A stretch of DNA of 6,654 nt, from NCBI GenBank assembly GCA_910586635.1, contig CAJUJA010000067.1, positions 1-6,654 on the forward strand. The letters run 5' to 3'. The notes below the pieces were generated by a model. The model ran no database searches. It saw only the letters and a program-made list of their open reading frames with translations, and was not told the origin of the DNA. The position numbers were made by a program, and so were the translations under genes. Source of the DNA: an uncultured Bacilli bacterium. GTDB taxonomy: Bacteria > Bacillota_I > Bacilli_A > RF39 > UBA660. Position 1 is the stretch's first letter. The number at the start of each line of letters is the position of its first letter. Shown here piece by piece: positions 1 through 6,300 of the stretch.

Positions 1-478
1 AAGGAACAAAGTCACCCACATTACAATGAGGACAATAAGATATTGGATATGGACCATCCATCCAACATTCTTCAACAATTTCATAGTCAACTTCTTCTTC
101 GTAATCACAATTCATACATTTAAGAATAATCGTTTCTTTAAACAAATTATTTTCAGCATAAATTAAGGCTTCTCTTTTTTCAAAATCAGGTAATAAATCA
201 AAGGTTTTTTCAATATCAATTTTTCTCTCAGGATAATCAATGAGTTTATTAGAAAGTTCTTCATATAAATCAAAATCATCATCATCTAAGGCTTGATCCA
301 TTTGTTCATATAAGTCATCATTATAAGCCTCTTGTTCAGGTGTAAGCTCTTTATAATTAGGATCATCCAAGTAAACATATTCGAAATCAGGAATATCTAT
401 GGCATAATCCTCTATAAAATCTAATAGTTTTTCTTCATAAGATAAATACTTTTTAATTGTGGTAAAGTTTTTAGGCAT
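1..478 (-). CDS. Acidic zinc-ribbon protein of unknown function, C-terminus outside window
   Basis: I do not recognise the family. Reading leftward from ATG at 478, 159 codons stay open to the window edge, so the C-terminus is missing. Residues 1-110 are acidic and probably helical, with an Asp/Glu-rich stretch at about 50-75. Residues 121-152 form a likely zinc ribbon: CMNC at 121-124 and CPHC at 149-152, with an extra Cys at 138. The start is supported by AGGAGG at 488-493, nine bases upstream. The ATG overlaps the last codons and stop of the IS91-family transposase by 8 bases (471-478), so the two are probably translationally coupled. The coupling suggests an accessory or passenger gene of the IS91-like element, possibly a nucleic-acid-binding partner; this is inference. 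No frameshift or stop is seen, so it looks intact as far as visible, although the upstream transposase is broken. Confidence 0.75.
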   Translation of the reverse strand, partial: MPKNFTTIKKYLSYEEKLLDFIEDYAIDIPDFEYVYLDDPNYKELTPEQEAYNDDLYEQMDQALDDDDFDLYEELSNKLIDYPERKIDIEKTFDLLPDFEKREALIYAENNLFKETIILKCMNCDYEEEVDYEIVEECWMDGPYPISYCPHCNVGDFVP

Positions 479-1487
479 ATAGGTTTCCCTCCTCATCAAA
501 ATCATCGATAGATAACTGTTTAGGACCTTTAGGAGGAGGGAAGAAGCAAAAATTATAACAAATCTCCATTCTTTTTCCACAACTACATAATAAAGGCTCA
601 TATCCATAAGTTAATTTCATTTTTTTATTCCAATTGATATTTTGTTTAATTTTCTTTAATTCACAAGTTGAATATAAAGGATGGATAGAAGAAGTATCAA
701 TTGTAGAACGTTTTGAGTAGAAACCATAGTATCTAATATTATGAAAGCCTTTATTAGGAATGTGTCTAACAAGCTTTTTCATAAATTTAAAAACAGATTC
801 ATAAACATATTGCCTACCTAATCTATTAGGGTCATCCTCATCTAATACATCATCTTCATGTGGATCATAATAATATTTTACCATATGATTAGATAAATCC
901 AACTCTAAGATTCTAGATTCAGCAATTGCAGGATGGGAAGCATACCTAGCAATATAATTTGTTAATTGTTTAACAGATAAATGATGATCATATTTTTTAT
1001 TTATTTTAGGACCGTAGGCGTAATACCCTTGAGGATACTTTTTTTCTAGCCATTTTATAAGTTTACAGAATTTAGAGTATTCGTATTCTGATTTATAATA
1101 TTTAATATATTTTTTCATGGATTTATGAAGTTCAAACATAAAAGACTTTCTTAACTTTATGTAAGGGAAGTATTCATATTTATGGTATTTATTGAACTTA
1201 TCAAAATAACCTTCACAAATCAGAGAGTGGATATGAGGATTCCATTTAATATCTCTACCATAAGTATGTAAGAATAACATATAGCCAAATTGTCTATTTT
1301 CTTTTTTCGCTTTTTTATTATCCCCTTGAATCAAGGATTCAAATGCGAATTCAACAGAACTAAAAAGAATATCTAATAAAGCATCTCTATCTAAAGTTTC
1401 AGCAAAATATTTTCTTAATTGTTTAGCTATAGAAAAAACAATTTGACGATGTGGCTTACTGATTACCTTTTTAGAAATAGATAAAGC
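471..1487 (-). pseudogene. IS91-family (Y2, HUH) transposase, catalytic part downstream of an in-frame stop
   Basis: This is the catalytic body of a rolling-circle (HUH/Y2) transposase of the IS91 family, which nicks one DNA strand and bonds to it through tyrosine. From 1487 the frame opens with a KPHRQIVFSIAKQLRKYF block, matching the family's 'HRH.VFTIP..LR' start. The metal-binding HIH is at 1227-1235 (WNPHIHSL). The paired tyrosines are at 954-956 and 942-944 in YIARY, followed by PAIAESRI. The IPNKGFHNIRYYGFYS block is also typical. A short Cys cluster (CSCG) lies near the C-terminus. In total 338 codons follow the TGA at 1488-1490. None of the first 51 codons is ATG, GTG or TTG; the first candidate start is a TTG at 1334, inside the conserved domain, so it is unlikely to be a real start. 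The reading frame is continuous with 1488-1712, so this is one gene split by a nonsense codon. Assignment to the family is confident; inactivity is inferred. Confidence 0.85.
488..493 (-). promoter_or_regulatory. Shine-Dalgarno of the zinc-ribbon gene
   Basis: On the minus strand AGGAGG lies nine bases upstream of ATG 476-478. It sits inside the 3' end of the transposase coding sequence, so the downstream gene has its own strong ribosome binding site despite the overlap. This decides the start of the zinc-ribbon gene. Confidence 0.7.
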
Positions 1488-1712
1488 TCAATCCTCATTA
1501 CCACAAGCAAAAAAATCCCAATATTCTATAAATATTTTCCTAAGTGTAACTTTACCTTTTGATCCTCTAACACAGGGTAAATTATTGATTCTATTGAATT
1601 CATTTTGATAAATATGTTCTCCGTTTTTAGCAGCTTTTAATAGAAGAATTCTAAAGTATTCTGTTTGTATACATTTTGGAAGATTTTTTAAATCTAATAT
1701 TGGATATATCAT
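1488..1712 (-). pseudogene. N-terminal fragment of the same IS91-family transposase, zinc-binding domain missing
   Basis: Seventy-four codons from ATG 1710-1712 to TGA 1488-1490, in the same frame as the catalytic part. I chose this start because CGAGGT (1719-1724) sits six bases upstream. The ATG at 1779-1781 would extend the frame but lies inside a terminator hairpin and has no ribosome site. The segment ends KGKVTLRKIFIEYWDFF then ACGNED and stop. IS91-family proteins normally have 'LR.IF..W..F', then a Cys-rich zinc-binding domain of roughly 50 residues ending in CG, then a 'Wa' stretch leading to PHRH. Here the helix joins directly to what looks like the last ACG, and TGA stands where Trp (TGG) is plausible. 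I infer an in-frame internal deletion of the zinc domain plus a later nonsense mutation. A stand-alone 74-residue protein is possible but less likely. Confidence 0.65.
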
Positions 1713-1718
1713 TTCTTT

Positions 1719-1740
1719 ACCTCGATTATCTTTTATTATA
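1719..1740 (-). promoter_or_regulatory. Possible -10 box and Shine-Dalgarno of the IS91-family transposase
   Basis: On the minus strand TATAAT occupies 1735-1740 and CGAGGT 1719-1724, six bases before ATG 1710-1712. No good -35 hexamer is seen 16-18 bases upstream, where the terminator T-tract lies, so the promoter is weak or uncertain. The ribosome site is convincing and sets the start. Confidence 0.4.
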
Positions 1741-1754
1741 CTAGATTGTCTCTT

Positions 1755-1779
1755 AAAGAAAAAGAGGCCTTTGGGCCTC
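1755..1779 (-). terminator. Intrinsic terminator behind the ISL3-family transposase
   Basis: On the minus strand a GC-rich hairpin GAGGCC-CAAA-GGCCTC (1764-1779) is followed at once by TTTTTCTTT (1763-1755). It lies 14 bases beyond the ISL3 transposase stop and just upstream of the IS91-family gene, so it would separate the two leftward units. It could also be, or double as, the hairpin at the terIS end of the IS91-like element. Confidence 0.7.
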
Positions 1780-1784
1780 ATAGG

Positions 1785-1804
1785 GTGAAAAATTTATTTT
1801 TCAC
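1785..1804. repeat. Perfect 9-bp inverted repeat with 2-base spacer at the element junction
   Basis: GTGAAAAAT (1785-1793), TT, ATTTTTCAC (1796-1804) form a near-continuous palindrome. It includes the stop codon of the ISL3-family transposase (1794-1796) and lies six bases from the terminator hairpin. It may be part of the terminus of one of the two elements, or an auxiliary terminator stem. The stem is AT-rich, so by itself it would be a weak terminator. Confidence 0.6.
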
Positions 1805-2864
1805 TTTTGTTCCTTTTAAATATATCTATTATGTTAGTTAGAAGCTCATGAGATTCTTCAAATGAAGAACACAAATTAAATTCTCTATATAACTCTTTTA
1901 ATTCATATGCCCTTTTTAATTCTACGTCAATAGATAGAAGCTTATTTAACATACCATATTTGTCATATAAATATTCATATTTAGATCCTTTTCTAGGCAT
2001 GAATTTAATATTGCTTATGTCTGTTGTAAAGAAATAATGGAACTTTTTTAGTAGTCTATAGTATCCAATATCGTCCTTTTGTTTTTCCTTATAGTCGTTC
2101 ATAATTCGGATTCTTATATTGTCCATAGCCTTGTTTAGATGCTTGATTACATGGAAGGAATCTACAGCTACTACACAGCTTGGAAATGCCCTTATTGCTA
2201 CATCTTTATAGGTTTCCCACATATCAATAGAAACATATTTAACTCTTTTACGTTCTAATAAAGGAATTCTAGATAGATAATCTATAAGAGTTCTTTTATG
2301 CCTAGAAGATAAAACATCTAAGATGGTTTTATGAATAGGATCATAAAAAGTTAGACAATATCCAAAAGAGGATATTTTTCTAGAGTAGAATTCATCTAAA
2401 GAAAACCACTGACTAAAAGTGTGCCTAGCTAATTGAATCCGTCTATCGAAGATACGTACAATAGTAGAAATAGAAATATGGTATAAGTCAGATAATTTTT
2501 TAAAAGTCATTTTGAAATCTTTTAATTGATTTAACATAGATATTTCAGTTTCTATGTCAGCTTTATGTCCTTCAAAACAGAATGGATTATTTTCCATAAA
2601 GGTTTTATCACATTCTATACATATCATACGTCTATTGTGGAAGAAAATGCTGCATTCTACATCAATAAAGACAGAGTGTTTTAATTCTTTTATTCTATAT
2701 TCTTTTAACTTACTTTTAGAGCCACAATATGGACATTTTAAATCTCTCTTGTTCAAGTAGATATGAAGTTTTATCTCATTACTCAAACTATCCTCTAAAT
2801 AAGATTTTACTATATCTATATCATACCCTTTTAAATTTAGAATTTTTATGATATCATTAATCAT
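1794..2864 (-). pseudogene. ISL3-family transposase, truncated before the third catalytic residue
   Basis: A 356-residue DDE transposase of the ISL3 family, which cuts and joins DNA at the element's terminal repeats. The N-terminal zinc finger is CPYC at 44-47 and CIEC at 82-85. A helix-turn-helix lies at about 117-143. Asp157 in SLDEF is the likely first catalytic acid and Asp235 in VAVDSFHVIKHL the second; SIDMWETY (212-219) is a typical ISL3 block between them. Family members run to about 400-440 residues and end with a block around 'NG.iEG.N..iK' carrying the third acid (E). This protein stops at NKSEK with no such block, so the last roughly 60-80 residues are missing and it should be inactive. 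The rest of the frame is undamaged, suggesting recent truncation. The start is ATG 2862-2864 with AAAGGAG six bases upstream. Its stop lies in a palindrome at the boundary with the IS91-like element. Confidence 0.85.
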
Positions 2865-2865
2865 A

Positions 2866-2920
2866 GATAGCTCCTTTCTTGAATTTTAGTTCGTCACTAA
2901 TATTTTATCAAAGAGCTATC
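2866..2920 (-). promoter_or_regulatory. Fold-back that sequesters the ISL3 transposase Shine-Dalgarno
   Basis: On the minus strand GATAGCTCTTT (2920-2910) can pair with AAGGAGCTATC (2876-2866): eleven base pairs with a single G-U wobble and a 33-base loop. The 3' arm contains the transposase ribosome binding site AAGGAG, six bases before ATG 2862-2864. A transcript entering from outside would carry both arms and hide the site. A transcript from the element's own promoter would start near 2876 and lack the 5' arm. This fits the known strategy of IS10 and IS50 of silencing transposase made by read-through; the application here is inference. Confidence 0.65.
2883..2911 (-). promoter_or_regulatory. 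ISL3 transposase promoter
   Basis: On the minus strand TTGATA (-35, 2911-2906) and TAAAAT (-10, 2888-2883) are 17 bases apart. The predicted start is near 2876, giving a leader of only about a dozen bases with the Shine-Dalgarno AAGGAG at its very 5' end. The -35 lies in the probable terminal repeat, where bound transposase could compete with RNA polymerase (inference). Confidence 0.65.
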
Positions 2921-2942
2921 CTTTTTTGTAAATAAAAATAAG

Positions 2943-3000
2943 TGAGGCTTTAAATTATTTCTTTACCCCACGATTTGGTAAAGCTCATTTAAAACCCCAC
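2943..3000 (-). repeat. 58-nt imperfect palindrome, fully paired as minus-strand RNA
   Basis: Outer arms are 2943-2956 and 2987-3000 (GTGAGGCTTTAAAT against ATTTAAAACCCCAC). In minus-strand RNA all 14 positions pair, two of them as G-U; in plus-strand RNA the same two are A-C mismatches. An inner 7-bp stem CTTTACC/GGTAAAG (2961-2967, 2977-2983) has a 9-base loop, with a 3/5 internal loop between stems. On the minus strand TTATTTTTATTT follows. It may be a transcription terminator guarding the ISL3 transposase from read-through, or the outer end of the element. The boundary with the interrupted gene fragment lies at its right edge. Confidence 0.55.
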
Positions 3001-3151
3001 AAAAAGTTATATTACTGAAATAAAGAGGAAAAATGGATTATCTATGGCATGTGTAAAAGAAACAGATAATCCTAAAAATCCCATTCCTCATCCTACCCTT
3101 GCAATGACAGAAGCTATAACAAGTGCATTGAAATTTTATAATCTAATATAA
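2993..3151 (+). pseudogene. 3' fragment of an interrupted gene, family not recognised
   Basis: The frame is open from 2993 (stop TAA at 2990-2992) to TAA 3149-3151. Coding-like sequence probably starts just after 3000: about 50 residues ending IPHPTLAMTEAITSALKFY then NLI. The Pro/His-rich turn followed by an amphipathic helix looks like the C-terminus of a globular enzyme, but I cannot name it. There is no ribosome site at a suitable distance from the only in-frame ATG (3044). An intrinsic terminator follows ten bases after the stop, as expected for a genuine gene end. The 5' part is absent to the left, where mobile DNA begins, so the gene appears truncated by insertion. A 35-residue small protein from ATG 3044 is a less likely alternative. 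Confidence 0.45.
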
Positions 3152-3160
3152 TCAATCGTT

Positions 3161-3190
3161 TGCCATATTTTAAATGATATGGCATTTTTA
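3161..3190 (+). terminator. Intrinsic terminator after the truncated gene
   Basis: TGCCATAT (3161-3168) and ATATGGCA (3177-3184) form an 8-bp stem with an 8-base loop, followed directly by TTTTTA and further T-rich sequence. It ends the transcript of the fragment at 2993-3151 and isolates the long gene downstream. Confidence 0.75.
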
Positions 3191-3222
3191 ATTTATTATT
3201 AATTTTTGGTAAGCTATTTTTG

Positions 3223-3253
3223 AATTATGTGAAAATAAAAAAATGTCATAATT
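3223..3253. repeat. Inverted repeat touching the -35 box, possible operator
   Basis: AATTATG (3223-3229) and CATAATT (3247-3253) are perfect 7-bp inverted arms separated by 17 bases, and the right arm abuts the -35 TTGAAA at 3253-3258. A repressor or activator could bind here. The sequence is very AT-rich, so chance is a real alternative. Confidence 0.3.
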
Positions 3254-3292
3254 TGAAATATAATGGAATAAAAAAGTATAATATGGTATAAT
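3253..3292 (+). promoter_or_regulatory. Promoter of the long plus-strand gene
   Basis: TTGAAA (3253-3258) is 18 bases from TATAAT (3277-3282). A second TATAAT at 3287-3292 is preceded by TG at the right distance (TGGTATAAT, an extended -10), giving two possible starts ten bases apart. It lies downstream of the terminator at 3161-3190 and about 65-70 bases upstream of the ATG, so the long gene has its own transcription unit. Confidence 0.65.
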
Positions 3293-3342
3293 TAATCATG
3301 TTTGAAGATGAAAATTCAATTTATTTAATAATGAGTTATTAT

Positions 3343-3350
3343 GGGAGAAG
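3343..3350 (+). promoter_or_regulatory. Shine-Dalgarno that sets the start of the long gene
   Basis: GGGAGAAG lies five bases upstream of ATG 3356-3358. The in-frame ATG at 3341 overlaps this purine run and has no ribosome site of its own, so 3356 is the better start. Confidence 0.7.
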
Positions 3351-3355
3351 ATTAT

Positions 3356-6300
3356 ATGCACAAAATAGAAACAACGAATATTCAAGAAAAAATTGTTATA
3401 GATAATCCTATTCCAAAATTTTTAATAATTAATAATGTGGTCTACAAACTTGATTCATGGGAAGAGTTTGTAAAGATTTTCTATTTTAACTTATCTCTAA
3501 AGTATCATCATTTATTAGATGAATTTACAAATAAGAATATTATTCTAAAAAACGAAAAAAAGATAGTAGTTGTCTCAAATTTTGAAAAGACTGGTTTTAT
3601 AAAAGTTTGTAGTGACAGATACGTTAGAGTTCATTCTAGAAATTATAAAAATAATATCACAATTTTAAAATGGATTTTAAAAGATACTAAATATGATTTC
3701 AAATTATATCTTTCATCAGCAGATGATGATTTAAAGCAAATTGAATCTGAACTTAAAACAGTAATTAATAGGCAATGTAAGCGAATCAAGTCTAATATCA
3801 AAATGGGTAAGAGAGTATGCTCTTATATTAACAGGATGATTCAATCACATGAAGAAAAACTATTTTATAGAATAGAGAAAGAATTTGATAAGTGCGCATT
3901 AATTGGGGATATAGTTGTCAGTAAAGAAGAAGATGCCATTCTTAATAAGTACATGGCAGATTGTATTCAGTCCATTGTTGATGAGCGTGATTATATTCCT
4001 CATGAAAAAGTATTTGCATATGGCTTAGTTCGATTTGCATGTAAGCATTACAATAAAAATGGTAAGGGTGGTTTTTGGACATATTTTAAGGATGAATACG
4101 GAATTGATTTGATAGGAAAGGGAAACATTCAATCTAAAATTTTAGATTGGTTTAAAGATATTATTGTATCCTATAAGAAGAATAAAAAATATTATATTTC
4201 AAATGGAGGTATTTTGATTGATAATATATCGATGCATTCATTTATTGTTGATACATGTTCAAGTTCTTTCTTTGATTTTCTTTTTGATTATTGGAGAATT
4301 GATCTAAATAGGAATATTGAAAATATGTATGAGGAACCAAAACTATTTAATAATCTCATAGAAGAAATTAATAATTATCATCGTTCATCAGGAGTATATT
4401 CACATACATCTAGGGCATTACAAATTAATCCAAGTGGATGTAAAAGAAGAATTAAAAATATTTTAAAGAGAATCGATAATGCCATTTGGAATTCAAAAGA
4501 AATAGATTTGATGTTTAATAATTCCAATAGGATTAATATTCTACTGAAAGAATGGACAAAAAATCCAAAGGGATTATTTGAGCGCGAAAGGAAAATAAGA
4601 GGACCTAAAGGAGCAAAGCTTTTATCAAAACCGGTACTTCTATACGATGATAATAAAAGAGTATTTGAAATTCATTTTAGCAGACAAATCTTGGCGAATT
4701 ATAAAAAATTCGATTCTCCAACTTGGATTGTAGAAATTGGAGAAAAAAAAGAATATGTGCATGTTGGTTTGCTTGATGGAAAAATTGGTGTATACACAGA
4801 TGAAATTTCTTTAGAAATTAATACAACAGATATTTTTGAAGATATTATACTTAAATTAGTTTATGGAAATAAAGAGATTAAATATAGTTTTAAGAAAGAG
4901 AACTTTAAATTATTCAGGAAGGCATCTTGGGTGGATAAATATCAGTACTTTGATGTTAGATGGGATACTATTCCTTGTGGAAGTGTAATTTGTTTTTCTA
5001 AAGATGATAATATTCCTAAGGCATTATCTTCGGATTATAACTATTACAGTTATGATGGATACTTCAGAGCAGATTACGATTTCATTTTGGATGAAATAGT
5101 TATTCTTCCTAATCAAAGAGCTATAAAAGTGGGTTCTAAATTGACAGAAGGAATCAATGGTGGTAAACTAGTTAAACATGTCTATAGTTTAGAAGATAAG
5201 AAATGTTCTGTTTATTCTGAATTGCCATCAATATTATTTAAAACAGATAAGTCAAAGTTAAATGGAACTGCATTATCAATAAATGGTAAACTCAATAAAG
5301 TGATTGATTTAAAGTATTATGAATTTAAGTTGGATGATGAGTTGACAGATGTTTATGGATATTATGTTGACTTGAGTAATTGTATTAATGATAATGGGAA
5401 ATATCATGTAAGTATTGATATTCCAGGATCTTTAAAGAAAATAGATTATAGTTTTGTATATATTCAAAATTTCAATTATTCCTTTAATATGAAATTACTT
5501 AAATATCAAACTGAAGGAGTTATCTTCTTTGATAAAAAGTTTAACTTCCTAGATGAACATTTAAATGATGGAGAATTATGGGATACTACAACACTACCTA
5601 GTGTAAATGCATTCAAATTTTCTTTTGAAAAAACTAAAGATGCTGATACAAGTGTTGATGGAAGATTTTTAAATTTAAAATATAAAAATTATAATGAAGT
5701 ATTACCACTTTCTGTTGAAATACCAGCCATTTTATGGAAATATTATTTAGCTGATGAATGGCATTGCAAAAAGCCTAAAGATGTCTATTTACTTAACATT
5801 CCAGAAAAGATATATTTTACTGGTCCATTTGATTTCTCTAAAAACCATATTTATATCGACTCCATTGATTTTGATTATGATGAAACAAATATTACTGGTC
5901 GAAAAATTGATGATGGAATATTTCAATTTGATATAAAGCAACTTAAGTCATATTTTAATCCTAATATTAAATTTAGAAAGATAATGATTGAAATAGATGA
6001 TAATCGTGTGGATTTAATGAATGGATATTGTAAAACCACAATAAAGAATTATAATCTTGTATCTGATAGAAGTACTAATATAATATATGGGAAATTCGAA
6101 ATATATGGAAATGGCAATTATAGTGTCAATATATTGCAAGACAATGAAATTGTTTTAAAGGATATTCAACTTGTTAATGGCGAGTTTACTATTGAAGATG
6201 TTGACTTGGATAGTGGGAAATATGATGTGGTCGTTTATGAAACAGAAGCAGAGGATGATTTATTTGGATTGATAACTTCAGAAGTTTTATCAAGCACTGA

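Larger units (their letters stand above)
1..1793 (-). mobile_element. IS91-family element, degenerate, its 3' (oriIS) end outside window
   Basis: The broken Y2 transposase and the coupled zinc-ribbon gene form one leftward unit. The upstream (terIS-side) boundary is probably near 1780-1805, where the neighbouring ISL3 transposase stops abruptly and two palindromes lie together. The oriIS end would be downstream of the zinc-ribbon gene, beyond position 1. IS91 elements lack terminal inverted repeats, so the ends cannot be fixed from this window alone. Membership of the zinc-ribbon gene in the element is inferred from the 8-base overlap. Confidence 0.5.
1794..2920 (-). mobile_element. ISL3-family insertion sequence, 3' end lost
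   Basis: The element consists of the truncated transposase plus its leader. The transposase-proximal terminal repeat is probably in 2893-2920: minus-strand GCTCTTTGATAAAATA and then GTGACG resembles ISL3 ends, which begin GG.TCTTTG. No convincing partner repeat is found near 1740-1800, as expected if the 3' end was removed. The outer edge could be farther out (up to about 3000) if the palindrome at 2943-3000 belongs to the element. Confidence 0.5.

Noticed and set aside
471..1334. Independent 287-residue transposase starting at TTG 1334
   Set aside because: Conserved family sequence (PHRQIVFSIAKQLRKYF) continues upstream in the same frame, so TTG 1334 is internal.
1488..1490. TGA read as Trp (Mycoplasma-type genetic code)
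   Set aside because: It would join the two transposase parts neatly, but the long plus-strand gene uses TGG for all 14 Trp codons and has no TGA in 1,099 codons. A code-4 genome this AT-rich would use TGA heavily.
1713..1781. Upstream extension of the IS91 N-terminal fragment to ATG 1779-1781
   Set aside because: The ATG lies in the terminator hairpin, and the extension is encoded by the hairpin and its T-tract (a GLFFFK-like stretch). It has no ribosome site, whereas ATG 1710-1712 does.
1742..1790. Left terminal inverted repeat of the ISL3 element
   Set aside because: Best alignments to 2893-2920 share only scattered bases and need a gap, and the transposase is truncated, so the true left end is probably gone.
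2554..2760. Plus-strand ORF of 68 codons
   Set aside because: It is antisense to the zinc-finger region of the ISL3 transposase and shows no independent coding evidence.
3341..3355. Start of the long gene at ATG 3341
   Set aside because: It overlaps the purine-rich Shine-Dalgarno of ATG 3356 and has no site of its own.
3299..3406. Small ORF of about 35 codons from ATG 3299
   Set aside because: It overlaps the start of the long gene in another frame, has no ribosome site and no coding character.
5754..5936. Plus-strand 60-codon frame inside the long gene
   Set aside because: It is an out-of-frame shadow of the long gene.
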